From NCBI RefSeq assembly GCF_019578655.1, contig NC_063263.1, forward strand, positions 23,745,001 to 23,809,000: a DNA stretch of 64,000 nt, written 5' to 3'. Below are positions 45,770 through 57,120 of this stretch, piece by piece (position 1 is the first letter of the stretch; each line of letters starts with the position of its first letter). The translations under genes were made by a program, and so were the position numbers. This DNA is from Ricinus communis (lineage: Eukaryota; Streptophyta; Magnoliopsida; Malpighiales; Euphorbiaceae). Below the pieces are notes generated by a model that ran no database searches, was not told where the DNA came from, and saw nothing but the letters and a program-made list of their open reading frames with translations.

Positions 45770-47040
45770 GTAGCCCGATATATAATAACTTTTGAAGTAT
45801 GGAGTGCCTTAGAGAAAATGTTTGCTGAAAGGTCAAATCAAGAGTCATGCCATTAAAGATTCAATTTCAAACTACAAGGAAAGGAGCAATGAGTACTAGT
45901 GATTATTTTACAAGCACAGAGAATCTAAGTGATCAACTTGCAATAACTGGACATGAGATTTATTTAGAAGATCTCATTTTGCAGGTTCTTTTTGGTTTAC
46001 CAATTGAGCATGATGATGATGTTGTCATTAACAGTAGAGCACAAACTAGGTCTATTTCTTTTCATAAAGTACAAGTGAGGTGCTTACTCAAGAAAGTACA
46101 GTTGAACAAATGCATATCGTAGGAACTCTTCATGCAAATTCCAATATGTGCTAATATGAATGAAGCTAGGGGAAGAGGAGGAAATTATATAGGAAGAGGT
46201 TTCTTAATAAACAGAAAGGAGGCAGGAATAGAGGAAGAGGTTATTTCAGTGGCGGATCTATCGGTAGAGGTTCTAAGCTGTGTGCCAGATTTGTAATAAG
46301 CTTGGCCACACTGCAACTACTTGCTGGCACAAGCTTGATAAATCTTTTCACAGTAATGCTAGATCAAGAAACCAAACTACTATACTCATCCTAATGTTTT
46401 TGCTGTTTGGAATAAGGCTCAGGCTTATTTTGTTGGTGTACCTGTCAGTCTTAGATCCATCCTAGCATGATGATACTGGAGCAACCAATCATGTTACTCC
46501 AGAATTGGAAAATTTGCACACTTCCAATGGTTTTATGGTTTGGAAAGGTTAATGGTTTATAATGGTAAGTTACTTTCAATAACACATGTTGGATCTAGTA
46601 GCTTACCTATAAATTCATTAAACAGCTGCATTTACATTATGTTTCGAGAGTGCCTCACATGAAAAAGAAATTGCTCAGTATCTCTAAACTTACTGCAAAC
46701 AATAATATGGTTGTTTTGTTTTACCCCACTCTGTCTTGTTAAGGATATCAACACAGGGAGAATTCATCTAAAGGGGAAGCTTAAAGATGGCTTATACTTG
46801 CTGACTGATAATGAACCAGCTGTTGAGTTATGTCATCGTAAATCTTCTTTTTGTGAGTCCAATATAGTGTCATCAGTTCCTTTTTCTTATATTGTTGATT
46901 CTAAGCCTAAAGAGGGTTGAAAGGAAACACATACGTGATAGAATTGGGGCTCACACTACTTGCTCAAGCTGATTTGCCTCTCACATTTTGGTGGGAAGCC
47001 TTTCCTACTACTTCTTTTCTACTATTAAGGCAAATGATGA
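45770..47040 (+). pseudogene. Ty1/copia remnant: gag, zinc knuckle, protease and integrase pieces
   Basis: Plus strand, several frames. Gag: QTTRKGAMSTSDYF and SDQLAITGHEIYLEDLILQVLF (45880-45990). Zinc knuckle: CQICNKLGHTATTC (46283-46325). Protease active site: DTGATNHVTPE (about 46474). Pre-integrase domain: GRIHLKGKLKDGLYLLT (46760-46805). A late integrase piece near 46930-47010 has RKHI and LPLTFWWEAF. The integrase core and all of RT are missing. The order and strand are consistent with one heavily deleted copia element. Confidence 0.8.
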
Positions 47041-47052
47041 AGTGGCAGAAGT

Positions 47053-47320
47053 TGCCAGCGCAGCTAGCTCAAAGATGAAGAGTATCTCTGTTGCAGTTGC
47101 TCAGGTGTGCAAGGCCATCTCAGCATCCAAGAAAGTGTCGAGCGGTTACAAAGTCAATAGGTCAACTATGACAAAAATAGATTTTCCCGCCAGAAATGTG
47201 GTTAGGAAATCTACAATAGATTTAGAAGCATGTGGAATGTGTGTGCCTTGTAATCAATATATATGGAGAGATGTAATCCAAAAGCTTATGAAATGAAATC
47301 ATCATTTACTCAAAACTCTC
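47053..47320 (+). repeat. Copia LTR-like fragment, right inverted arm
   Basis: Follows the integrase piece directly and is the inverted partner of 43484-43735. An open frame of about 100 codons crosses it, but the sequence is better explained as LTR. Confidence 0.7.
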
Positions 47321-47599
47321 TTCTTCTTGCTTTTTGTCTTTTCCGATTGAATTTGATGGTGTTGAAATTTCATGATGTTAGGACTGCAAATTTCATAAAT
47401 ATGATTTTTTTTTCTTAAATTTAAAACGTGAATGAAAAAAAAAAGAGATGGAAATGGGAAAAAGAAAAAGAAGAGATAGTATGATAAATATAAATAGTGT
47501 GTTTAGAAGTAAGCAATAATTGCTAACACTTTTCTTTTTAAAATAATTATACAATCAATTGAAACTACATAAATTTAGAAAACAAATGACTAGATTGTA
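47321..47599. other. AT-rich spacer
   Basis: No feature recognised. Confidence 0.5.
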
Positions 47600-47608
47600 T
47601 TTTAGAAA

Positions 47609-49449
47609 AGGAAAATATATTTTTGCTTCTAACATGTGGTGCAAAGAGCGAATTGGCTCTTGTATAATTATAAATGCGTTTCTAATGTTCGACGTAATTC
47701 GCACTTAAGGAATTTAATTTTTAAAAATATACACTTTCATCTTTTCTTTTTATATGTTATTCTTCCATTAGTAGTTTGTTAGTTTAATAAATTTTAAATT
47801 GATCAAAGTATTTAGGTATTACATTTTATTAATTTAGGATATTTTTACCCAAATGTGTCACTATTAAACTGAAATTTATTCTAGATTGAAATAAAGAAAT
47901 TTTTCACTTATATTATAAAAAGAATGCAACATTTTATTTTCTTCTATCTAAAAGAAATAAAATTTTATATTTAAAAAATAATAAAAATACAGAATTGAAC
48001 AAACTTTATAACTCTTTTCAATAATTTCATATAATACTAACATCTAAATAGAGAGAAGTTAACACGAAAAATGAATTAAAAAAAATAAGATACAAAAATA
48101 CAGCAAAATCTCAGAGAATGTTTATAAATTCCACTCCAATTAAACTCTTAAACTATCAAAAACTTGTTATTTAAGCCTATTATAAAAAAAAAAAATAGAT
48201 TTACCGTCCATTACATTTAGATGAGTAATTGTCAAATGAGTTGGCAAAATAACATGGGACCCAATCCATATTCCTTTCCTTTCCTTTTTCTTTCTTTCTC
48301 TGTCATTCCCTTCTTTTTTTCTTTCTTTTCTATTTCTTTTCTTCTTCTCTTTCCTCCTTACCTATCAACAGTATATAAAATCAAAATCCTCCATCATCCC
48401 TAATCAAATCCACTTAAAAAAAGAAAATCAATGAAACTTAATTTTTTTTTTTTAATTTTTTCGCCTCATTTTTCAATCTCAAGCCCACCGTAATTGCATC
48501 TTCATGTAACCAAAAGGATGTGTAGCCTTGGCCTCTAGGATAGAACAACGATATTGCAGATTTCTGCACATGAAAAAGGGAATGTGACGAAAGGAAAAGC
48601 TATTCATAATGCAATGGTATCATCCATTTTGATATGCAAATTTAGTTCAATTAACATAATATCCACCATGCCACCAAGCAAGAGATGACAAAATGCATGG
48701 CAATCGAAGTGTGGAACTGGAACAAGCAAGCGAACAATATATGACTGACCTCATGTACAGCCAGAAGTCTTTTCTTTTCAAATGATACTTAACATGAAAC
48801 CAAGCCAGCCATATGATTTAGCTTTTAAGGTAAAAACAGATCATAATTAATTTTATCTTCATTGCTTTTACTTAATTTTCTGTTATCTTCTTTTCTTTTT
48901 CTCATTTTTTCTTTGTTTCTGAATTATTTATGGTTGGACTTTTTCTTTTACTCTAAATCAATCACTAATACTACTCAAACACGTGGTCATCGAAGTTGCT
49001 ACCTCCTTAATTGTTTAGTTAGCTGCATTATCTAGCTTCATTTTTAGTTTATTTGATTATTTAATAGGTGGTGTGGTTGTAACTCAGCCCATTCCTGTCG
49101 TTGCTCAGCTAGTCCCTATTGTCGTCGAAGCAACAACGTTGTAGCAGCAATAACCGCAGCATAATCTCGTCCTTTCCAGTTCTTTAACAACACTGCAATC
49201 TCTACTCAACGAATGTTTTTGTTAGGATCAAAGATATGAAATTGAAGAGTGATTTTTATTTTGGGTGATTTTTTTAAAAATTGGGTGCTTTATTAGCTTA
49301 GTGATGATTGACACATTAACGGTGGTTTAAATCTCTGTTAAGAGAAGGGTTTAAAATATACAGTTTAAGGGCTTAATTGGGTCAAAAATTAGTTTAAGGT
49401 CTAATTTGCTCTCGCATTGAATGTTAGGGGCCAAAATGCACCTTCTCCC
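47609..49449. mobile_element. Non-autonomous Mutator-like element (1.84 kb)
   Basis: Long diverged terminal inverted repeats: left AGGAAAATATATTTTTGC, then CTAACATGTGGTGCAAAGAG; right (reverse complement) AGGTGCATTTTGGCCCCTAA, then CATTCAATGCGAGAGCAAAT. A 9 bp near-duplication TTTTAGAAA (47600-47608) and TTCTAGAAA (49450-49458) flanks it. The TIRs match those of the YSL-carrying element at 54113-55753. Both also have a 'tgggtcc/gggaccca' phrase and a pyrimidine-rich tract near one end. Inside, a minus-strand exon-like piece follows a TTTCATGTGCAG acceptor at about 48565, but I cannot name its source. Confidence 0.62.
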
Positions 49450-49689
49450 TTCTAGAAATAAAAATGAAAAATTAGGCTTTTACATGAAAAATTTGATAGA
49501 ATTGGTAATATGTTCAAATTTGAGAAATTTTTAGGTAATTAGGCATCTCATAATTTGAGGTTCGTTGGCTATGTTGATATACGATTTAGCTCCTAGTTCT
49601 AATTTTCTAATTTGCCATGGCAAGTTGAACAACTGCCCAAACAACGACACATGAAAATAACTAAAACGATCAACTTCAGGAGACGCGGG

Positions 49690-49828
49690 AGTCGTAGTTC
49701 ATTGTCTCTCTCGTTCACTCAATTTTTCTCTCTTTTGGCTGAGAAGCTCTCACTCTCTTGGTCTCCAGAGTCGACGAGCAAATCAGCTGCAGAAACTAAG
49801 AAATTGATTCCACTCTCTCTTATTTGAG
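49690..49828 (+). other. Likely 5' untranslated first exon of the 62-residue membrane protein gene
   Basis: Pyrimidine-rich leader (tctctctcgttcactcaa) ending CTCTTATTTGAG before a GTATTT donor at 49829. The next clear acceptor is AACAG at 50171-50175, five bases upstream of the start codon. The left border (transcription start) is a guess. Confidence 0.4.
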
Positions 49829-50180
49829 GTATTTTCAAATCATATTTTACTCAAGATTAATCAGTTTGCATATTTATATATGCTTATGTGTTAGTTGATG
49901 ATGAAGTTGCACTGAGTTAATTCAATTGAGTTTGTATGTTTATATATATTTCAGATCCATATTTGCTTCTCCGTCGATGTAGCTTTGGTTTGATCTAGAA
50001 TTGTCACAACTGATTGTATAGTGAAGAATGCTTATTATGTGTTTGTTTAATTGCCGCTGTGAAAAATACAAATATATTTCTGATAGCTGTTTAGTGCTAT
50101 TACGACATACGTTAGTAAAATTTTCTGATCAATCTTTTGACCAAATGTAATAGTAATTCTACTTGAATTTAACAGACAAG

Positions 50181-50369
50181 ATGGTGTTGTGCTACCCATC
50201 AACGCCAAAGAAAATGGCAATGACAGTGGGTTGCTTTGTAGCTGGAGCTGCGCTTTTTGCTGTTGGTTCACGTCTTTCTTACGTTAATGTTGCTCCTCAG
50301 CAAGCTCGAATCAAAGCTCGAAATGATTTTGTTAAAGAACGTTTGAGAAAGAAACATGGCAAAGGATAG
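50181..50369 (+). CDS. Small single-span membrane protein, 62 residues
   Basis: The open frame runs from ATG 50181 to TAG 50367-50369. The ATG is chosen because a splice acceptor (TTTAACAG) lies five bases before it. Residues about 12-32 (MAMTVGCFVAGAALFAVGSR) form one hydrophobic span. Before it is a short N-terminus MVLCYPSTPKK; after it a basic tail, APQQARIKARNDFVKERLRK, likely helical. Proteins of this form, with PSTPKK...YVNVAPQQAR, are, as I recall, conserved in plants without a known function; I give no name. The frame is clean and the flanking UTR-like sequence supports a real gene. Confidence 0.7.
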   Translation: MVLCYPSTPKKMAMTVGCFVAGAALFAVGSRLSYVNVAPQQARIKARNDFVKERLRKKHGKG

Positions 50370-51612
50370 AAGTGATGGTGATCTACTCTTAATCTGCTTC
50401 TAATTATTGCCTTCTGGTCCCTTCCATTCATAAAGAGATGCAGCAGTTCTAATACAGTTATTTTCCTTTTTCTTTTCTTTTTTTCCTGAAATGTGTAATT
50501 TCCTAAAATTTTAAATGGAGCCAGTTACCCACTACATCAATAGTGTTCTAAAGATTTTAATACATATGTTAATGATTTTGTCTGATTAAATTGAGATTGA
50601 TGTCGAGCAGGTTGGTGCAAATTATTTGGGTTTTTCTTATTTTAGAGTGACTTAATAAAAAAATTACTAGTTTAGGATGATCCGTAAAAGATTTATGAAG
50701 TTAATGTGATTTTAACCACTGTAATTAGACAAAGTCATGTTCTACTACTTGAAAAGCGGCAGGATAATCATTCTCACCGCTTGAAATAGCGGAATATTTT
50801 TTTTAGAAAAATATTAACATTTCTAAGTTATATATATATATGTGGAAATCTATATGAAAGAGGGATTTCACACATGGTTTTTCTTTCCTAAATGTCAATC
50901 TCTTTGCCTTTTCTCTCAACTCAGGCATTTCTATTCAAAACCTGTGGAAACCCTTCTTTTCACTAAAGAAAACTTCTCTCCTTTTTTTATTAAATGTTTT
51001 TCTACCCTTTCAATTGCGTTGTCATTAATCTTTGAACTGTTTTGTCTTTTAATCTTTCAGTGACAGTGCTTATCCCATTGCTTTTCTTAAATTATTACTA
51101 AAATCCTTGTTGTTTTTGAATTAATTTTTTCCGAAATAAATAGATAGATTTAACTGGGAAGGATTGCTAAAGTGGAGCTTTGCTCAGTCCTCTTGTCTTC
51201 ATAATCAGAATACTCCTCTACCTCTACGGTAAAAAAATGATCATTAGATCCCACGAGGCAAAAGAGTCTGAGGGTAAGAGCGATTTGTACCAATCTGAGA
51301 GAGATTGTGGAGTGGCGAAAGGATAATTATTTTTGGAAATGGACATGGGGGGACTTTGAGGAATCAACAACAATTTAATGGGAGACAGATAAATGGGATT
51401 TTAGAAAACTGAAGTTTGACAGAGGAGAAGAAGGAGAACAAGAAAAAAAAAATATAAAGAACAATAAAAAAGAAATCATGAAAACTAAAAGGGTTATTAC
51501 GGGTGTGTGAATAATGGTTGTTTCTGACATATTAGTTAATAATTGATACTATTTCTATCCTTGCTGACTCCGGGCAGACTGCCTCATCATGCAATCTTAA
51601 GTAATTTTCGAA
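50370..51612. other. 3' flank of the small gene and unassigned spacer
   Basis: The first 200 bp probably include the 3' UTR of the 62-residue gene. The rest is AT-rich; a moderately GC-rich patch at 51170-51330 has no recognised protein. Confidence 0.45.
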
Positions 51613-52175
51613 TTGGCATCAAAGTCAACCCTTGCAGTTTTGACTGATACAAGTCATCTATTATCAGATGTTGCAGCATTTGCAATCTCATTAATTTCAC
51701 TCTGGGTGTTAGGATGGGAGGCAACTCCATGTCAGTCTTATAGGTTTTTCAGGATTAAGATACTTGGCGCACTAATTTCCATTCAAATGATATGGCTTCT
51801 TGCTGGGATCCTAGTCTATGAAGCCATTGCTAGACTTATCAATGAAACAGGTGAAGTTCAGGGTTTTCTTATGCTTGTTATTTCTGTATTTGGATTAGTT
51901 ACACCAACTTTAAGGAATCTCGATTTCTTAGACATGTGGAGACCTTTCTTTGAGCCTTACCATCTTATTATTGTTCAAGATGGTAACACTTTGAAGACTA
52001 TTTTTGTTCCATATGGTTTTGATTGTGAACTTTATAATAGGAATGTTATTAAAAGGATTCTTGGTCTTAAGACTTCTTGCATCTCTTTCAAAGACTACTT
52101 GTCATCGCTTTGGTTATATTATTTCTAAGAAGTATATCTTCACTATTGATGACAATTACTTTATACTCATGTTCT
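51613..52175 (+). pseudogene. Chimera: MTP1-type zinc transporter fragment fused to RGP/UDP-arabinopyranose mutase fragment
   Basis: One open frame of about 170 codons joins two unrelated families. Part 1 (51620-51900): [20 protein letters not shown], then [20 protein letters not shown] and LIVNETGE-like sequence, the second to fourth membrane segments of a vacuolar cation-diffusion-facilitator (MTP1/ZAT); it keeps the HxxxD metal site as HLLSD. Part 2 (51901-52170): [20 protein letters not shown] and HLIIVQDGN, the N-terminus of reversibly glycosylated polypeptide/UDP-arabinopyranose mutase. A frameshift near 52095 moves the rest, [20 protein letters not shown], to another frame. No ATG, no remaining domains and no introns. 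It is a shuffled fragment, probably assembled by a transposon. Confidence 0.82.
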
Positions 52176-54103
52176 TTATTTCTTTTCTTCTTTCTAAATT
52201 TTGCATATGGGTTCTTGTCTGTTATGCTAAAGTTTGGGTCTTTATTGTTTGTTTTAGAAATCATGTTGATTTGATATATTGGGTGAGTTTAAATTTATTC
52301 GTTTGTTTGTTTAAATTTTTATATATCGAATTGACTACAAATTGTAATACTTTTTTCTAATCTTTATTTGCATTGGTCTTTGTTGTGGTATATCCTTATG
52401 TTTCCTTTAGAAATAACAAGCTAAAACGGAGTATTGACTTTTAAATATGGTTTAGATCCATGCAAGTTCTAAATACATTATTATGACATTTGAGTCTTAG
52501 AAAATTATAATTGCCAAGAAAATCTGGTTATGCAAAACCATAACCTATCTTATTAAAAGTTTTATCTTTTGATGATTTTGTCTTGTCAATCTGATATCGA
52601 AATATATGATTTGGGATTTCTCATTCCAATGCACGTAATGATCTGGAAATGTCTTGCTTCCATGATATAATTTTCATATTTGAAATTTCTATGTTATCTT
52701 AGGCTTGACACTTTTTCTTTTGATCTAGACAGTATTATCACCATAGTTGGTATATATTATAAACAAAACAAAGTGATGCTTCTTATTATAATCAATTTAC
52801 AAGTATTTATGCAATTCACACAAGCAAATTGTAGAAACTAATTATTCAGATGCAAAACATGGTCATACACATTTACTATTCATAAATAATTGGTAGCATT
52901 GTGATCTACAATTGTGAATTCAAATCTTTGCTATGATTGAATTTATCTTTGTCATCATATATAGTAATTAATAATAGAATGAATCATCTCTACTTAGAGA
53001 ACTACAACTTGGTCTTATAAGTTCCTATTTATATGTAGAAATCATTAGCCTTTTATCTATACGCACTTTATGCCTGTGATGGTCTCTGAATATTTAATAT
53101 GCCAAAGTTAATGTGATTAGCTCAGTTAGATGCTTCATGAGCTTTGATTTTGAATATGATCCTGAGCTCCATTAGATGAAGAAACTATGAAAATAAAAAA
53201 AATTGGAATCGAGAGGATAATATTTGTTACTCATGTCATATTCAATATGCATATAGCTGTCTATTATTAAAAATGCTTTTCAAGATTGGAGCCCTTAAGG
53301 AATATATTATCATTATAAAAAAAAAGGCTTGTTCTACTATCTTGTGTCGGCTGTGATTTTCCTAGCTCCCAACCAAGAAAATTAATGAAGATTTTTCTAA
53401 TTGTATTCTTTTCTTTAGTACTTAATCTATACTACTGCAGGTGTCATTTTAGAATCGTTATGACATCTGTTGGTCTTGACTATCTCATCTAAGTACTGCA
53501 ATGCATTGCTTCATGCAGGATCTTGATCTTAGAAAGCCAAGAGTGTGCAAACCTCCTAAAAAGATATGAATTTGAAGTAACAAGAAAGGAAGTTCTGAGA
53601 AAAGCTGATTTCTAGGTGAGTAAACAATCTATTGTTTCCACTTTTTTAATGCATAGCTATAGAGGACCTTCGAACACTGCAAAGAGGACTAAATGATGTT
53701 GTATCACAGTTGGTGAAATAACATGACTGATTATAAGTTAACAAATGCTCATTTAATAACTTTTAGCTCATCAGTTGTGCTTAGTAAGTTGGTGAATTTC
53801 AAAGATTATGCATTTACCTCATTTGTATCATTCTTTAGATTAATAGTAAGCTACTCAGAAGTCAACTTATTATGTGGAATTCCCATATTTATGTAGATCG
53901 ATTTTTTTCTTCTTTTTTTTCATAATGTAATGTGCAACGTTAAAAACTCGCATAGACTAAATTTAATATTTTACTCCTTAAATCCATCAATTTTTAGCTT
54001 GTTTAAGTTAATTCTATTTTGGTAAAGATACCTAAAATAAGTCCAATATTAAGGCCCTAGAGAAATAAATGAGATTCCTTCTTAAGGAATTTATCTCTTC
54101 TAA
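52176..54103. other. AT-rich region with one exon-like piece
   Basis: Mostly AT-rich without features. At 53520-53614 a TGCAG acceptor is followed by an open stretch reading ESQECANLLKRYEFEVTRKE and ending ADF-stop. It looks like a last exon of some gene, but I do not recognise it and nothing upstream joins to it clearly. It could be further captured material next to the MTP1/RGP chimera. Confidence 0.35.
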
Positions 54104-54112
54104 AATCTTGTT

Positions 54113-55753
54113 GGGAGAAGGTGCAATTTTACAACATTTGGAGCGAGGTGCACATTGGCACTTAAATTATCTTTTAGTGCAATTAAACACAAATTTGAGC
54201 AAAACCTTTAATTTAGGCCCCTCCTTCTATTTGAATTTTAGCGAATCAAATGGTTGTTTATTTGCTGCTAACTTGGATAAGTGATGGGTCCCATTTATAC
54301 TCACCTAGAAATAAATGGGTCCCATTTATATTCACTATCACTTCTTCCTTTCTTTTTTCTTCAACCACAACTATATCATGTCATGATTTTCATCATTTTT
54401 GTCCCACCACCATCTCTTTTTCTTTCTTTTTGCTTCACCATCATTGAGTGCAAGAAACAAATCACTATTCTCATTTCTCAAAACTAAATCAATTAAAACA
54501 ATAAACAAAAATACTTAAGAATAAATAAATCAATTAGCAAAACAATCCTCTACATCTTTTTTATTCCTTCTCTCTCAAAAATATGATGTTATTGTCTCCA
54601 TAAACATGTTAATGACAAAGTTAGCTCCTACAAAAACTACGATAGCCATTGTCGTTAGAGTAGGAATATATCTTAAAAGTTTCGATGAAAGTACATCCTC
54701 AAAATATTCATGACCAAAGCCAAAACTAAGAGATTGCAAAATATAACTATAGAATACTTTAGCAACTCATAAAATTTGGAAATTTCAAGAATTGCCATTT
54801 GCCTAAAAAGAATTGCATATGAAGCTGGATAAGGTCCATCAGGTAATCCAACATCAAATGTATTCCAAAATAACCATAATGTTAATGGTACAATAACATA
54901 ACCCATGGGTGTTTCTGCTAACTGGCCTATAAAAATAGCCTTAGGAGAAGAAAGAGTAAGGTAAGTTGTCTTGAAATCTTGCATTAAATCAACTGCAGTA
55001 GCGGTTTTTATTACAATTGGCTGCACTTGTTACATATAGGGCTTTGATGAACTTTCACCAGCTTAACTCGCATTGTAAAAGAATTTGCAAATTGCAAAAA
55101 TTACCTCCCTGCAAGATTTTTTGTAGGACCTAGTTTTCACCTTTAGTTGTTCATAAAAAGATGGGATCAGACTATTTTGTATATTTAGGAACACAAAATC
55201 CAATTACAAAATGCTTCAAAGGCATTATTGGAAGACATTTCCTTGTAAGTTATTCTCAAATCCTTTGAAAAACTTTTATCCCTAATTACCAGTCTTTCCT
55301 TGCTCTTATAAAGAAGGGCATCTTGTTTTTGCTCATCTTTCTCTTGCTTATCTCCTTATGGGTTTGGTTTTCGGGGATATTAGTGAAGTAGGTTCTGATA
55401 ATGAAAGTGATAATAATAATAAAGATAGAAATTAAAGTATACATTGTTGGTAGCCAATTATAACTAAATGAAGAGATAAGAAGGGTAAAGGAAGCAACTT
55501 TTGACAATAGAAATTGTGGTGGGGATGATTGTCTGTGACTTGAGAGGAGAGAGAAATGAGGGTGATTTTTTTTATTTTTAATTTCAATGCATTTCATGTC
55601 ACCATTTTAAATATTTTTTATATTTAATTATTAGGAGAGGGGCATAGATTACCGACTTTTGAGAGTTTAAAGATATATTTTACACCTAAAAATAGTTTAA
55701 TGGCTAATCCGCTCCTTTCACCAAATGTTAGGGGCAAAAATGCACCTTTTTCC
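54113..55753. mobile_element. Pack-MULE carrying a Yellow Stripe-Like transporter fragment
   Basis: Inverted ends: left GGGAGAAGGTGCAATTTTAC, then AACATTTGGAGCGAGGTGCA; right (reverse complement) GGAAAAAGGTGCATTTTTGC, then CCCTAACATTTGGTGAAAGG. The 9 bp near-TSD is AATCTTGTT (54104-54112) and TATCTTGTT (55754-55762), 8 of 9 matching. It has no transposase and its interior holds a minus-strand YSL exon fragment. Mutator-like elements that carry pieces of host genes are called Pack-MULEs. It is the same family as 47609-49449. Confidence 0.75.
54600..55030 (-). pseudogene. Yellow Stripe-Like (YSL) metal-nicotianamine transporter fragment
   Basis: Minus strand from about 55022: AVDLMQDFKTTYLTLSSPKA, then FIGQLAETPMGYVIVPLTLW, then GLPDGPYPASYAILFRQMAI and FYELLKYSIVIF. 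After a frame change it continues IPTLTTMAIVVFVGANFVIN (about 54600-54670). This is the C-terminal third of a YSL transporter of the OPT superfamily, which moves metal chelates across membranes. The upstream border follows TGTAACAAGTGCAG, an acceptor-like sequence, suggesting that genomic (intron-containing) DNA was captured. It is truncated at both ends and not functional as a transporter. Confidence 0.82.
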
Positions 55754-55762
55754 TATCTTGTT

Positions 55763-57120
55763 TAGCTCTTATTTTATAGTTAAAGCATCTCGAATTGGTA
55801 TAGACATGAAGATTCATGAAGATTCAAATATGACTTTAAAGCAATCTTCAACTCACATGAACGCATGAAGTCCATTGAGAGTAATCAATCAAGTTCATCC
55901 TTTGTTGTGATCTAATTTTCTTTTTCTAATGAATATCAATTATTTTTCTTAACTAATTTGATTGAGTTAAGGTTCTAAATACATATGATTAGTATGGTTA
56001 TAGTGTGAATACACAAAAGCTATAATGAATTGATACCTTTGATTTCTAGACTTATAAGATTTTGTTTTAAGTTTGTTTGTCATTGTCTCACATACATGAA
56101 TCTCATGATAGTTTGCAGTTTAATTTATGTAACGTTTTGTGTCCATTGAAATCAGTTACCTAGGTGGCTACTTAATTTACTGACATGCATATAATCTATA
56201 GATTTAGGGTTCTCATAAGTATGACTTTTTTGGTTAACTGATATGTGTTTTAAAACATGTTTTTTTATACGTAGTATAGATGTCAATTTGCACATTAATT
56301 AGGTTAAAATCAATCAAACAATTAAATCGAGATTTTGTATATCTATGTATCTATGAAAACAGTGCTTTGACACATATCTTCTCTTTCCTAAGTGGCACTT
56401 TCTCTGTTTTAGCTATTTTTTTCAATTTAGGAAAATCTACTTAAAATCTTGTCCTTCTCTTCTTGATGCTAAAAAAATAATTCTTCTCTCTTTCTCCAAT
56501 TAATATATTTTCATTCTATTTTTTACTACTGCTCAGCTTCTCCCATTAAATGTTTTACTACTCTTTCAGGTCCTTTATTTTTTAATCTTTCAAATATCTT
56601 TGGGTTTTTCACTCTTTTTTCTTTTGGGTTTATATTCAAGTTATTCAGAGTGTTCTTTAATCTTTCATTGATCTTTCAGATTTTCACTCTCTTTTCTTTT
56701 GGATTTGTTTTTCACGTAATCGACGATACAACAATCACAAAAGAACTAATTCCAGGCTTCAAGTTCTCTCGCTATAGTTACCTTTAAAGTATCCTCCATC
56801 TCATTATGCTTAAGTAAAAATAATATTTCTTTTTCTTGAACTTTTTTAGACCATTTCAGTTTATATAATCTTATTTTGGCATTAGAATTGCAAACATAGA
56901 GAGTTAGAATTGGGAGACATGGATTGAAGCTATTGAAGGGAAATACGTCGTCATTTAGGCCTTGCTTAGATGGACGCTATCTTTTATTAGGATAAAATAA
57001 AGAGCTTAAAAATTATGAGATATCCAAGTTTCTATGGGAGATGTCAATGCTTATTATCGGTTTAATGGTTATGTTGTTGATGCTCAGCGAGTGAATTATT
57101 CTCTATTATATGCTTACTTT
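55763..57120. other. AT-rich spacer
   Basis: No gene or element borders recognised. Pyrimidine-rich patches occur at 56380-56700. Confidence 0.45.

Noticed and set aside
47036..47296. Open frame of ~100 codons after the copia integrase piece
   Set aside because: Better explained as LTR, because the same sequence occurs in inverted orientation at 43.5-43.7 kb with the frame broken.
55286..55597. Minus-strand open frame of ~103 codons in the Pack-MULE
   Set aside because: Low-complexity and hydrophobic without similarity to the YSL family; likely spacer of the MULE.
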